Of a stretch of DNA of 64,000 bases, positions 46,216-58,400 are shown in pieces. The position numbers and the translations under genes were made by a program. The notes under the pieces were generated by a model. That model worked only from the letters and a program-made list of their open reading frames with translations, made no database searches and was not told the DNA's origin. The DNA is from Liolophura sinensis (Eukaryota; Mollusca; Polyplacophora; Chitonida; Chitonidae): positions 557,477 through 621,476 of the forward strand of contig NW_027017957.1 in assembly GCF_032854445.1 (NCBI RefSeq), given 5' to 3'. The first letter of the stretch is position 1; every line of letters starts with the position of its first letter.

Positions 46216-47784
46216 ATTTGAAAATGAAAGCAAAAGTCACTGAGGTTTGAGGTACGTGTACCCCCAAGTACGAGTATCCCCAAGGCAAACACGTCGTTAG
46301 AAATTAGAATGTTGAATTCTAATCAGTTAACACACACGCTGAAATTACAATTCATTAAAGGAAGTCAGTGTAGAATATTCCTGAAAACTGATTTATTTAA
46401 CAACTAATTCTGCAGATGGAAAACCTCCCACTCATCAAGGTATTTATGTATGTGTGTATTACTGATCTCTGTTATCACACCGGCAAATGGGTTAAAGGCC
46501 GTTCATGGGTGCTGGCCTATCAATCCCTGTGCTACACAACATGTGGATTCAAGCGCACCTTGCTTACAACATCAGGCAGAGAAGCTCAGGTGACCATATG
46601 CCCAATTCAGTGTTTGTTAAAGATCGTTTGTCCTCTACCGTTACAGTGTGCATGTGTGTCCATCATACGAGAGAATTAGGCTGTAGATAGTTGAGCTGAG
46701 TTAGCTGTAGATAGACGTCTCTAAGGGTCTTTTGATGTGATACTCCCGCAATTTCGTTCACACTGAACACAAATACTGGACAAGTTGAGTGCCACAATCG
46801 CATTCTATATACATGCAGATAGAGCATATGTTACGGTTGTAGCCAATTCAGTGACATCAGCTACCTGTACGTACTGCGTTACCTAGCACATGTAAACATT
46901 CGCCGTATAAGTGAGTAACAAGGTCACAATGTTTAGGCACGGAATGTTTTCAATAGGTAGTCTATACATTTTTAACGCGTTTGCCAGATCTATATCTTGT
47001 ACGTTTTAGGTTCACAGAAAAATGTGTAATGTTTATAACTGCAGTGGACTAAACACAAGGTGTGCATACGCCACGGATTTAAATCTGCCTTAACATGAGT
47101 CCTATAAAACCACATAACAAAACAACTTATCCGCTGGTGTATATTTACTGATTTTTCTCGTGGTTTATTTTGGTAAATTTGCCTATGTTTAAAGTCATTT
47201 GGAACGACTAATTTCATATATATTACAGTGTTTAAGCCACAGACTGTTGGACGCGATAATGTGGCAAATTAGAACAAAAATAATATCTCGTCTTCTGCGC
47301 CCAGTCTGTTTCTAGATCAATAATATAATATCAGAATATTGTCTTTATCTGTGAAGCATTTTAGAAATGTCGTTTTGGGGTGAAAAACTGTCACATCTTT
47401 GGCCTGGGTTTGCCCGTCGTCGTTGTCCCGTCCGTCATTGCCCATTCAGTATACTTTGCAATAGGAGAACCTTTAGTGTAGTTTCATCTAATGGCCTAAG
47501 ACTCTACTATAATATGTATGAGGAAACTACAGAAATTAAACAGAAAAACATACATGTACATTATGATCTATGAACGAATTATAAAAATTCTAACATTAAA
47601 GCTGTAGTGATAAAGAAGAGAGACTTACACGTGACATTCAGTGAGAGGTTGGGTGATACACGTTTACTGCTACACATTAAAACTACACATTAATGTGTTT
47701 TTGATACTGTTTTGTACACAGTCATACTGGTGCAATGTAAATACAGTGTGTGTCAAGCATTGAAGCTTAAGTTTCAGTAACTTA

Positions 47785-47945
47785 GCGTGCCAGCGCGGCG
47801 GAATGACCCATGGGCCTTTTATCATTGCGGTCACTGTGAGTTCAAGTCCAGCTCATGATGGCTTCATCTCCGGTCGTACGTGGGAAGGCCTGTAGGCTAC
47901 GTGCAGATGGTCGTGGATTTCCTCTGGGCTCTGCATGGTTTCTTC
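47785..47945 (+). mobile_element. SINE family 1, 3'-lost fragment
   Basis: Head and first half of the body ('agttcaagtccagctcatg') without the conserved tail. The fragment supplies the start of a 170-codon chance open frame that follows. Confidence 0.8.
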
Positions 47946-49273
47946 CCGTTGATCAGCATTCATCAATTACACAAAGGGGCAAGATATGCCATAAAAGGGT
48001 ACAGCATCGATGTTAACCGCGCATTTCTACTAAAAAAAAAGCCTACATATGACTGTCGTGAGAACATGGGCATTACACTTTACAAAGATCCTCTTTCCAC
48101 AGCCACACAACGCAATAATAACATGCACAAGCCCATGTTGCATGGCCCTGTGCTGTGTACGGGTACTACAGCATTGACTAGGCGAGCGAGGCTGTACAGA
48201 AATATCACATCATGGGGACTGGTTCTGTACCATGTAGCCAGGGCAAAGTGCCATTACCAAAAGGCTTCAAATTTTCATATAAATTTATCATGGCGTCGTG
48301 TTATCACGGTGGCGTTTGTATTCATGCATCAGTGTGGCATTCATTGCATCCAAATCCTATTCACATTAAACCTTATTAAGAATCCGAGGTAAAAGAGAAA
48401 GCGTTATGTCAGTTTTTAAACTAGAGACTTCGGAGTGCATTGCAGGATATATTAACCCTGCTCCGCAACTATAAATTACTACATCGCCGAATATGGCATA
48501 ATTAAGATATACATGTTCATCGAGTGAACACCTGTGCAATGAAATACACATGTGTGGTGATTGTTACGAAATAAATATACTGCAAGTGATGTCAGTTCAA
48601 CCTGTCTAGGGTGGAACAGAAGTTTCGAGAAGACAGATATTTACCCGTCCGACACTAAAGTTACTTTTCTTCATATCGTCTTATTTAAGCCGAGGATACA
48701 CACAGCGAATTTTTAGAAATTTACGAAGCATGTCTATACGAGCGGAAAAATCCATCCAGTATGTCCCTGGATTTCCCGGTTTTATCGGCCATTGTGTAAG
48801 CTGTAATTACAGATCACATGTAAGTATCCAATAGCTTTTCCAATGTGATTGTGAGCATTCTGGTCATAAAGGTAACTACGCAGTCAATCACAGAAAATCT
48901 GTTCAAACCACGTGAGATTGCATTATAATTGAAATATTATGACTGCAGGTTGACAGACAAAGCGGTGATAACCTCCAATACAATGGTGATATCACCGGCA
49001 CGGTGGTGATGACATGTGACAACATGTACATTCAAAGATCTATATGGATGCCAGGAGAAGTTACGGGAACGTAATCAAACCAAAGTACATTATGGTTGAC
49101 GAATAATTTAAAAACTCCTTGTAAGAAAGGGCAATGCTAGTTATATGAGACCACATTTTCTAGACTACTCTCCTATTAGTTGTTAGGTAATATAATAACC
49201 TTTCAGCGCTGGCTTGGCGTAGTTTCTTTATGTTATGATCTCAATGATTTTCTGTATGATAACATATACTCAC

Positions 49274-49585
49274 ATTGTACATTGAGTGTGTAGACTTGTG
49301 ATCGTACAGGATGATCGGTCACACTGTTGGAGGCGTTACAGTACAGCTTAGCTCCGTTCTCCTCGGCACTAGCTGTAAACGTGAATGTCCGGGTTGTAGT
49401 CTGTACCGAGCTGGATTCCTGGTTACAGTATCCTGGGTCTAGCTCCCGGATATTAGCGGACGTCCTTATGTATGCCCTTATACAGGCCTGTGGTTTACTG
49501 GCCGATGACACACAGGTTAAGGTGGTGGGGTTACCGGCGAACACTGCATCTGGAGGGTTCGTCATAGTTACCCGGGTAACCATAA
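49274..49585 (-). CDS. Receptor exon 3: immunoglobulin domain 2
   Basis: Encodes the second Ig-like domain, about 104 residues. The acceptor is GTTCTGCAG; the donor is CAAT followed by GTGAGT, a strong site. Both boundaries are phase 1. 'NPTTLTCVSSASKP' holds the first Ig cysteine and 'NGAKLYCNASN' the second with the usual YxCxAxN pattern. The expected tryptophan (IRWY) is replaced: the sequence reads 'ACIRAYIRTS'. Two further cysteines ('QAC', 'GYC') could make a second disulfide. The domain end 'SQVYTLNVQ' is a normal G strand. About 5 kb of intron separates it from Ig1 and 4.6 kb from Ig3. It resembles nephrin/KIRREL-type C2 domains in general form; no orthologue is assigned. Confidence 0.9.
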
Positions 49586-49792
49586 CTGCAGAACACACAG
49601 AACATTAATTTGAAACCAAAGTATGGTGCTTCAATGATCTTGATCTTCCCATGCAGCAAATATAAAAAATGGCCAGTGACACTCATGTTGCCTCATTTTA
49701 CATAATTGTACTCGCAACAAAAACTCAGAAACAATACGTGTGTACAGGCAAACTCTACATTAAAGAAGACTTCCGCTCCACTGTATAACTTG

Positions 49793-50050
49793 TTTATTTA
49801 TTTGATTGTCGTTTTACGCTGTACTCAAGAATATTTCACTCATACGAAAGCGGCCAGCATTTTGGTGGGAGGAAACCGGACAGAGCCCGAGGAAACCCAC
49901 CACCATCCGCAAGTGGTTGTAGACCTTGTCACGTTCGGCGGGAGAGGAAGCCAGCATGAACTGGACTTAAACTCACACCGACGGCATCGGTGAGAGGCCC
50001 CGGAGTCATTGCACCGCGCTGGGATGCTAAGCACCTCGGCCACGGACGCC
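49793..50050 (-). mobile_element. SINE family 1, diverged, in the Ig1-Ig2 intron
   Basis: Nearly full-length reverse copy, from 'tttatttatttgattgtcg' to 'cacctcggccacggacgcc', with many substitutions in the head. Confidence 0.88.
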
Positions 50051-50268
50051 ACTCCATTGTCTGAAGTCCTAGTATCCGTGTGCAATACCCTGGTTGTATG
50101 TAAAAGAAAAGACCACATGGGTGAATCATTATATTAGATTGTACAGTGAAGCAGGGTCGTAGTCCAATATCCTACGCCCATCGTGGCCGGGCCAAACATG
50201 GGCTGTCCGGCCGTCATACGCGCAACCTGATCCTATCCCTAGTGCCATCCTGACCTGATCGTAGGCCC

Positions 50269-50306
50269 ATGGTACGCCCATCATGGTACCATCATGGGCG
50301 TACCAT
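50269..50306. repeat. 38-bp near-perfect palindrome
   Basis: ATGGTACGCCCAT at each end in inverted orientation around a GGTACC centre, with a single mismatched pair. Lies in the Ig1-Ig2 intron within a locally GC-richer stretch (50.15-50.33 kb) that has several GGCCC/ATGG words. Confidence 0.88.
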
Positions 50307-50309
50307 CCT

Positions 50310-53300
50310 GCCGTCTTGATCAGAATTCACCAGTGTTCATGCAGTGTTAGTTACGAACTTATTTACGGCAAATCCGTCCTATCTTTATATATTAACGAGT
50401 ATTTCTTCCTGCTGGACAATTTTCCACTTAGTCCTGATCGGATTTTTCGCTCATCATGAAGCCATGCTGGACGCAGGGTAATCGACTGGAAGGCGGCTGT
50501 AGTGTACATGAGATGTATATATCTATAGGGTACTAACACAGTTATCCAACCTAAAACGCAAACGTTACTGTCTTGTTCAACTAACATAACATATGACAAC
50601 TCACTCTAAGTATATCGCGATTTTAACTTATTTATAAATAATCTTCTTAATGATACGTCAGTGCTTTATTCGTCAAGTAAACTAATTTGGGAACCTACAA
50701 TTAACGTATTGATAGTTGAGTGCGGGATATGAGAAGATTGTTTACATTTCAGCTACGGTTTGGACTCAGTGTCTAAAGCAAGAGGAGTAGAAATGTTTCA
50801 CTCTTTTTTTCTTTTTCGTCTATTGGGATGAGGGACAAGTTCTTGCAACTTACAAGCCCTTCTCCCTACAGGGAATATTCATAAATTTTATACACGTCTG
50901 GATACTAAGTATTTTCAGGCGTAAACAAAATAATATTAACGGCAAAAGTAACAAACGTAAAAAGTGAGTTGTGTTATATACACAAACACATACGGAACCT
51001 TGGTCATGAAAGAAGAAAAAATCTGGCACTAGAAAGAGAAAAATCATTTTGATCTAACATTGCAAGTCATATTCGGGTCGCTAAAGAATAAATCATTTTC
51101 TTTTTTCTATATATCTACTCACAGCTGTGAAAATATTTTATATAAAAAGGGGTCATTGTCTTTTTCCCAAAGCAGACCTTGGCATGTTTAATCAGTAGGA
51201 ATTGTTTTCATCACCCTTGCCCTAGTTGTACTATACAACGGACAATTTGAGATTGTCTGCATCTTCAGACGGATGTCCGCACAGGCAACTTGGGTGAGTG
51301 GTGAGATGTATCTGGACTATGTGAACACTTAGAAGACAATATTTATGTCTCATGCGAGTAATAATTATGCTTAATTTTCCATTTCCTTTAAATGGCTTTG
51401 GGTTAGTTATTCGCCTTGATATTGAGTGAATAAAACTTTCGATAGTTATCTTGTTCCTAACCTCTAATTTAACGTTGTTCGATTCTCGTATTACAGAAGA
51501 GAAATGAATTATACACGAAATATATTTAATCGTGTCCTGTATATAACATACTCCACACTGTTCCCTAAGTAATTTGGTGTCGTATCATAAACTGGTAGTG
51601 TCAAGAGACTGTAAATAGAATGGAGCTTCACCGTTAGTTATTCGGTACGTAAATTTCATCTTTACTATTTTCCTTCTGTTTTCTAAAGTCTCCCACCCTG
51701 TCTCAAAATATAATAAAAATTGCTGCAGTTGAATGGAAGACCTTTAACAATGCGTGCTGCAGTGAGTTACAACTGTTTCAGATTTTCCGACTTGATAGCA
51801 GCATAGCCATTCCAAACACATAATCCATACTTAGCATGAGTCTAATACAAGATAAATATATCTGTTTAAGAGTTTTTCTGCCAAGTTGGTATTTCAATTT
51901 CCTGAAAATGCCTAATCTCTGCATTATGACTTTACCTAATTTTCCAGCAACCTTTCACAGGGTTTGTACGTAGCGAGTGGACTGTAGTTGGAATTATGTA
52001 CGACATGTTGAGAAGAATTTCTTAAAACCATATCTTTATCTTAATCCACAATGTTTTCAAATTACATACATCTGATTCCAATTCCCCGTAGAGGGCACAA
52101 TGAATGTTACCAGAATACCTTGACCAGGGTTTACGCGAGATGAGTCTCTATCTTTCTTGAAAGATGGATGATAACCATCAATTCTAAGAGTATCAGAATC
52201 AATATTTACATCGAGATTTGTTTCTGTTATAGAAATGACATAAAAATCTTCAGAGATATCTATGGTATAAGATAACTTATAACGACGACTTCATATACTG
52301 AAATGAAGTACAGTTAATATACTATTTGCGACAGATGAATCTGTACCAGGATTAGATTCCGCATTTCCACAAATAGATAAGAGAAATCAACAACAAACTT
52401 AAAATGCCTGGCTGAGGGTATATGATTTAGAGGGTAAAACAGATAATAAAATAACAGATGATTTTAAATTTGTTGCTAGGCACTCTCAGTAATTGGCTTC
52501 AACAACTGAGCGGTTTATACTTTAGACTCAACATGCTCCATGATATGTGAATGATAGACACCAACTGATATCCTGCTGGACATAATATCATTACGCACTG
52601 TCAAAATAGTACCTACAGGAACAAAATAGATATGACGTCGCCATATATAGATATAAAGTCGCTCTGATAAATTGCACACAATACGTATACATTATAATAA
52701 AATCAAGGATAACGAACCTAAGTATAAAAATTACATTCACTGTTTTGGCTTCATGTGTTACTGTAATTGTAATGCAAGGTGTACTCCGACTTTTGAATAT
52801 TACAACATCTGTACAATTTGAAACAACGTTTACTAAAAGTACAATCACAAACTGCTCTGCCATGCTGTTACGAACTCCCTCTTTAAATATTGTATCATAC
52901 TTTTTTTTATTTTACCTTGGTCGGTGTCTGACCTACATTTTCCATTTTGAGCACGATGTAGTCTGCACTGTAATTGAAATAACACATTACATAATAGTAG
53001 AATGATTTGGACGACATTAGAGGAGATCACTGTATTTTTCAGTTGAAACTGTTTTAATGAACAATGACTGCGTTACATGTAACCTGTTTGCTGTATAGAT
53101 TGTGACTAATATAAGTAAGATTTTTAAATATATTTTATATTATATATAAACTACCGTTGGTATACATCCACAATATTTATCCAACCAACTGTATGCTCAC
53201 TACATGTTACAAACCCCGTCTTTAAACATTGTATTATATTTTTTATTATCTTTTTTTCATTCAACATTCGTCATTTGTAGTCCATTTTCTGTATGTAGCT

Positions 53301-54600
53301 TGTGAGCTTGTGTTTCACCACTTGCTAATTTTTGAAACGTTATTTTGGAGTTTGCTTCGCTTATTGTCTCTTTGTGCTATTCATACATTTCATACCAATT
53401 TACCCTGAAAATGACTTTGTGTATATTTCCCTGGAGTGAAACATACATCGCCAGCTCGGCATCGCGGACGCTACTGTCAATCCGCCCACCCTGAGAGGTT
53501 ACACCTTCACAGGCAGTTGGGGATCAACCATCGTCGGCGCGACGTGTCCATTACAGCTTGTCACTTATCGGACTGTCATACTTTGTCTGGGAAATTCCTC
53601 TTAACTGTAGATTCTATATTTACGTGGACTGTCTCGCCTGTGTAAACTGGAATATTCTATCCGGATTTGGACGCTGTCATCAGTAAGATATTATGTATAT
53701 TTTGTAATTATTTGTATGGTTTTGTATATTGTTCTTATTTGTATTATTTGTCTATTTTGTTTAAATGTAGGTATTGAACTCATTCAAGCGTGTTCGTGTT
53801 TCTTTGTTTGATCTTGTGTAAGGCCTATCGCTGATCTAAGAGTTTAAACAAGCCAGTTGTTGCTCCTTTATAATCCATACCCTGATACCTGCTTAACACT
53901 TCTGAGCATGACGAAGAGACGTATTTAATGCAAAATATCATAATGGATTTTAAACAACACTAATGAATTTTTTATATAAAGTGGGTATAACTTTGCATAC
54001 ATACTCATATACACATATATGTATATATATTACACTATCCACATTCAAACATTTAACAAATTTAATTTCATGCTAGCAAAACTATTATATACGACATATA
54101 CGACGATGGCCAGCGTTATAGTGGGAGGAAACCGGGAAGAAACCAAAGGCCAGAGCTTCCCATGTATAACCGGAGCCTTGGTTTTAGGACGTTTATATCG
54201 ATACACACATGTTCATATTATACACACTGCAAACGGTGGTTGTTAGTCCGTTACAATGCAATGTATACATAAACTCGTAATACCCCAGTAATGAAGCAAG
54301 GGGTTGCGTTTTGCCGCCTAGTGTTCAAGTTACTTCTTGGTAAAGTATTACTGAAAGGGTAAAAATTTTTACAAGGCAGAAACTTAAAGCCTCGCAAAAA
54401 CACCCCTCAAGACACCGGGTGTTATCATTTACATATTTATATTATTTAAGTTGACTGATCTGTTGGGGCTAGGATAATGCTGCATGCTTTCCTGTTACAT
54501 AGTGTTAACGTAATGTGTGCATAACGGTCTATATACGTTTTTTCTCATTTAGTGTAACTTCAGGCAGCGTGTTATTACGGTTAAACTACATGTGCCAGAG
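50310..54600. other. Ig1-Ig2 intron, no further exon recognised
   Basis: No Ig-like frame was seen. A GC-richer patch at 53.44-53.67 kb ('gccagctcggcatcgcggac') is unexplained. A missed small exon here would resolve the phase problem at the end of Ig1. Confidence 0.5.
54090..54180 (-). mobile_element. SINE family 1 short fragment
   Basis: Body piece 'tatacgacgatggccagcg' through 'gtataaccgga', reverse orientation, in the Ig1-Ig2 intron. Confidence 0.65.
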
Positions 54601-54662
54601 ACAGGTACAGATATATACGTATACTGTAAGCGACACAGGTTCAGTTGAGTATTTGTACCTGC

Positions 54663-55001
54663 CTTTAATATCCAGTGTAACGCTGTCCTTGCTTGCATAC
54701 TGACATCTCCATTCGCCCCGGCCCGTGTCTAGAGTGACGTTTTCTATCGTGACTGTGTAAACCTCTGCACCGTTGTCGTGTCGACATCCCCCTGATAACC
54801 CATCTGATGACTTTGTCTGTATTGACGGTGTACAGTTTCGGGAGGCGTATATACGGGATGAGTTAGAACCAAAATCACGGTACCATATGAGAGATAAAAG
54901 GGGATTTGTTGACCTGTTTATCTTGCACTCCAGGGAAAATGGACGACCGGCCACGACATCACCTGGTGCTGAGATTGACTGACTGGATACAGGATGTAGA
55001 T
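54663..55001 (-). CDS. Receptor exon 2: immunoglobulin domain 1
   Basis: Encodes the first Ig-like domain, 113 residues, after the acceptor TTTTCATTAG. The canonical cysteines are in 'FSLEC' and 'GEWRC', the C-strand tryptophan is in 'LIWYRD', and 'TVTIENVTLDTGRGEW' fits the E-F region. A second cysteine pair ('RNC', 'GGC') may form an extra disulfide. NxS/T sites (NRS, NSS, NCT, NVT) suggest glycosylation on the cell surface. The 3' boundary is uncertain. A phase-1 exit, needed to join the next Ig exon, requires a GC donor (AAAG then GCAGGT at 54663). The nearby GT donor (GGCAG then GTACAA) would end the exon at 54659 in phase 2. The Ig identification itself is secure. Confidence 0.88.
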
Positions 55002-55412
55002 CTAATGAAAATTTAAAAAATTCTTTCATTCAGAGTTATTAAACCTAGATGGCGTGCCACCCTTTACAGAAAAAAACATGATTCCTTATCAGATAGGAAA
55101 AAAATAGACGTCAAACATACATATTACGTTTCCTGATCTCGACAGACAGATGTCTTAGCCATAAGAACGCTATCAATTACTAAAACTGTGTCAATAATCA
55201 TGTCTTCATTAAGCGAAATCGAATGCACATACACGTGTACGAAATGTGCAGAACGGAGTGTTAATTTTGCATGTGTCATTCTATTAACAGTATACTATTA
55301 ATACTGCCAGTGATTTGTACGAGTATGCTATGGTATTTAGGAATGCACACTATAATACCAGTTAAAATGCAATATTTGACACCTGAGGAAAGAATATCGT
55401 CTAAAACTGTAC

Positions 55413-55476
55413 CTGCAAATATGCATGAAGTGATAAACACAGTCAACAGGACCTCTCTGATGAACGCGTCGCTCAT
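55413..55476 (-). CDS. Receptor exon 1: signal peptide
   Basis: First coding exon of the minus-strand Ig-superfamily receptor. It starts at an ATG and encodes 21 residues (MSDAFIREVLLTVFITSCIFA): a short charged n-region, a hydrophobic core and small residues at the end, typical of a secretory signal peptide. It closes with GCAG followed by GTACAGT, a good donor in phase 1. The single leftover G joins AT at the start of the next exon to make GAT (Asp), so the frame continues into the first Ig domain. Phase-1 splicing after the leader is usual in Ig-superfamily genes. The transcription start was not located. Confidence rests on the signal-peptide shape plus the matching phase. Confidence 0.82.
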
Positions 55477-56760
55477 TCTTGTAAGTCAGCGTCAACACCT
55501 CAGGAAAAGAGCTACACACATCGTCCTACGATATGCCTCCAAGAGAGAAAGTCAGTCATTTTTAAGGGAAGTAACTCCTTAAACCTTTGCGTATTTTCAA
55601 ATTTCCCCCGATTCGTAGACTTTTCATGTAACATTATTTTGTAGAAAAACGTCCCTGGCATTTATAACCAGTTGCTGTATTCTACTTTAAACTACTTTCA
55701 TTTGAACATTCAATCCCTACGTAACAAGATATAACAGAGTGGTCCTCTATATCGAAGTACGATGTTAAACCCCAAGCACTCACTCACTCCTCTATATCGA
55801 GCGGAAGAATATGTGGCACGCGCATGTCTTTTTTATTTACCTTCTCATACACTCGTCTGATTATCAGTTTCAAGTTGATGGGCTCAGCAAGGGAGTTTCT
55901 CAAGTGTACATAATATCTTCTTGGATAATACAAGGACTGTTTTGTATCAGGCAATGGTCAACACTGATGTGAGTATTACATTTGTAGAATGTAAAGAGAA
56001 GCGAGGCAGCAGTAAGGGTAGGAACAAAGACCTGGCAAAATTACAAGGATAACGGTATTAATCACATTTTCATCATGTAATTGCTTTGCCACTGTTTATT
56101 TCCACTAAATAATAAGGCAATATGAAAAAGTTTTATAGAGTTTTTAGACAAAATAGGTAAAAACTTTAGTTTAATGACAAGGTTGGTCTCCTTGTTAAAG
56201 GCGGAAACTACTTAAAGATCAGAAGAAATAATGCGAAAAGTTGGTTGTAAATGTGATATCCAAATTTTATTTCCATTTTTCTTTAAAGAGGAAGAGATAC
56301 TTGAGAACATGTTTGTATGGTGGGTATTTTGGAGCACCTCTTGGTACATATTGTATTTGCGTAATATTCTTAGCAATGAGGACGCAACACATGTTTACTA
56401 AGTATGTTTGCACTAGAATTTGGTCTGTTAAGAATAATATTCAACCTTGATTTGATCACTTTTATATTTTAATATATTCATAGATATTATCATAATTCCG
56501 GTTAAATGCATGTATTTAGATACATGCAAGACAGTTAAAATCAAATAAATTGGAACACTGTGATGAAAAGACCATAGATACCAAGAAATGGTCTCAAATA
56601 TCCACCACACAAAAGTATGTCCTAATAACCTTTTCTCTTAAAAGAAATATTGTCAGCAAGTGTTTATGTTCTTTCACCTGGTTTGTCATCATTTTTGTTT
56701 TCTCTTTTAAAGCCTGTTTCCTCTGTTTTTATTGTTGAAGGGTTTTTAAGACCAGGTAGT
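55477..56760. promoter_or_regulatory. Putative bidirectional promoter interval
   Basis: The 1.28-kb interval between the two diverging leader exons must hold the 5' ends of both genes if the models are right. A TATA-like run (AAGATATAACAG) lies near 55.73 kb. At about 55.76-55.80 kb there is a fragment of the second SINE family (ending in CACTCACTCACTCC). No CpG-rich island is seen. No transcription start can be assigned. Confidence 0.35.
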
Positions 56761-56845
56761 ATGGCTATTCTGAGAACATGGGGTCGATCTCTGTCGGTAA
56801 TTCTAACAGGGTACGTGCTTCTCCTGGTTAAAACAGAAGCTCAGT
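56761..56845 (+). CDS. Signal-peptide exon of a divergent gene
   Basis: An ATG opens 28 codons: 'MAILRTWGRSLSVILTGYVL' then LLVKTEAQ. This is an n-region with two Arg, a hydrophobic core and a small-residue end, as in a secretory signal. The exon ends GCTCAGT followed by GTAAGT, a near-perfect donor in phase 1, the same phase as the leader exon of the minus-strand receptor. The two leader exons face away from each other across 1,284 bases. The next exons were not recognised before the end of the window, so they are far away, small, or beyond 64 kb. Inference: a head-to-head partner, perhaps a related secreted or membrane protein. Confidence 0.6.
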
Positions 56846-57096
56846 GTAAGTATTCATTTGTATCTCTTGATTAACTCTAACTGTTTATGGCGAACTGTAG
56901 GGTTTTGAAGATGCTGTTCCTTTGGTCAATTCCATTTTTGGAAGCGGGGTGGTGGGTCGAGGAAAATTCCCTGACACAGTGTTGTGTCTTTCTACTTCTT
57001 TGTACGTAGCTGTAAGGACATAATGTTGTACTGATATGAAAGCACACAGTATAGTGTCACCCTGAAAAGAAGCCAGGGATTTATTTATCAATAGCG

Positions 57097-57356
57097 ACCT
57101 CCGTGGGCGAGGAGGCTATCACACCAGCGAGGCACAATTGTCGGGGAGCCTCTCACTAATGCGGTTGAAGTGAGTTAAAGTCCAGCTCATGCTGGCTTCC
57201 TCTGTACGGTTGTGCGTGGGAAGATGTGGCAGCATGCTGATGGTCGTGGGTTTACCCGGGACTGTGCCCGGTTTCCTCCCACCAGAATCCTCTCCGACGT
57301 TCTGTAAGTGAAATGTTCTTGAGTACGACAAAAAAGAACTCAATCAAATAAATCGA
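57097..57356 (+). mobile_element. SINE family 1, diverged
   Basis: Forward copy just downstream of the divergent leader exon. The head is altered ('cctccgtgggcgaggaggc') but the body and 'gttcttgagtacgacaa' tail are clear. Confidence 0.88.
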
Positions 57357-57954
57357 TAAGTTTATTTACCTATATACTAGTAGTATGTTTATCGCATATT
57401 ACTTAAAGGAGAAGAAAACATGAAAATCATGCCAAAATAAGATGAATGGGAGTCAAAACGTATTTACAGATATGGCCTTTGAATATTTTTGTCGATTTTT
57501 CTTTCAGGAAAATGGCATGTGAAAATAATTTGTATGGTGGATATTTGGGACCACATTTAAACATATCTCTTCGTTGCATAATAGTCTTCTAAAAATGATG
57601 TGATACACGTCCAATAAATTTATTTAAATGTAAATTTGTTGTTTGCATCCAGATATATGCATTTAACCTGAATTCTGGTAAAATTTATGAATATATTAAA
57701 AATATATCTGTTAGTTGCAAAGACTGAATTCTAGTGCAAATATTATTATTAAACATGTGCTACATCCTCATTATAACATTATTACACAACGATTGTATGT
57801 ACCAAAAGGTAGTCACAATTACCCACCATACACATTTTTTTCTAAGGGTCTTTTTCTGTTTAAAAAGTCGAAAAAATATTGAAGAACATATTTACCACTA
57901 ACTTTTCTCACTCTTTTATCTGAACAGTGTTTAATTTTTATGTTGTCGCCACCT

Positions 57955-58400
57955 CTAGGGCAGCGCAGGCCATTCAGTAGGCCACATGTTGATGATCTAC
58001 TGGCTTTGAACAACTCTTGTAAGGCTGTTAAAGATATATATATATAAGTCTTTGCAGAATTTATAGGAAACAACAGACTCTCCAGATGGTACATCTAACC
58101 TGAACCTGCCTTTGTATAAAGCCAACAAATGTTTCTTGCCAAGCCGAATTTACGACAAAAGGGGATAGTTTTCTTAATAGGTTAACAATATACCATATGG
58201 ACTTCTATTGTATGTTCTATTTACATATCTCAGGCTGTATGGTTTCAATGTTTCTTATGTGTGTTGTTGACCATTTCAGTCAGCGTCACAAGGTCATAGG
58301 GCAAAAATCACTCTTTTATGTTTGTGCTGTGATTATAGGCCTCTTGTAAGGAAATATGGGTGGTGTGCTTAGAATCTCTGTCATTCTGCGTCATAATCGT
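57955..58400 (+). pseudogene. Second reverse transcriptase relic
   Basis: Decayed counterpart of the 9.1-kb relic: frames give VDDLLALNNSCKAVKD, then with a frameshift ETTDSPDGTSNLNLPLYKA, then RIYDKRG and NNIPYG. The shared 'SPDGT' segment ties the two together. The Y of the YxDD box is changed here (HVDD), and stops and frameshifts are many. Confidence 0.6.

Larger units (their letters stand above)
45060..49200. other. Ig2-Ig3 intron, no further exon recognised
   Basis: Large intron of the receptor with SINE family 2 (45.87-46.21 kb) and a SINE family 1 fragment (47.79 kb). The longest open frame in the window (47880-48392, plus strand, 170 codons) starts inside that SINE fragment and shows no domain. 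Confidence 0.55.

Noticed and set aside
47880-48392. Longest open frame in the window (170 codons, plus strand)
   Set aside because: Begins inside a SINE fragment, lacks any domain-like pattern, and lies within a receptor intron on the other strand; chance is the simplest reading.
52815-52863. Short leader-like frame on the minus strand (MAEQFVIVLLVNVVSN), a possible alternative first exon before Ig2
   Set aside because: Hydrophobic but in AT-rich intron with a weak donor; no supporting feature.
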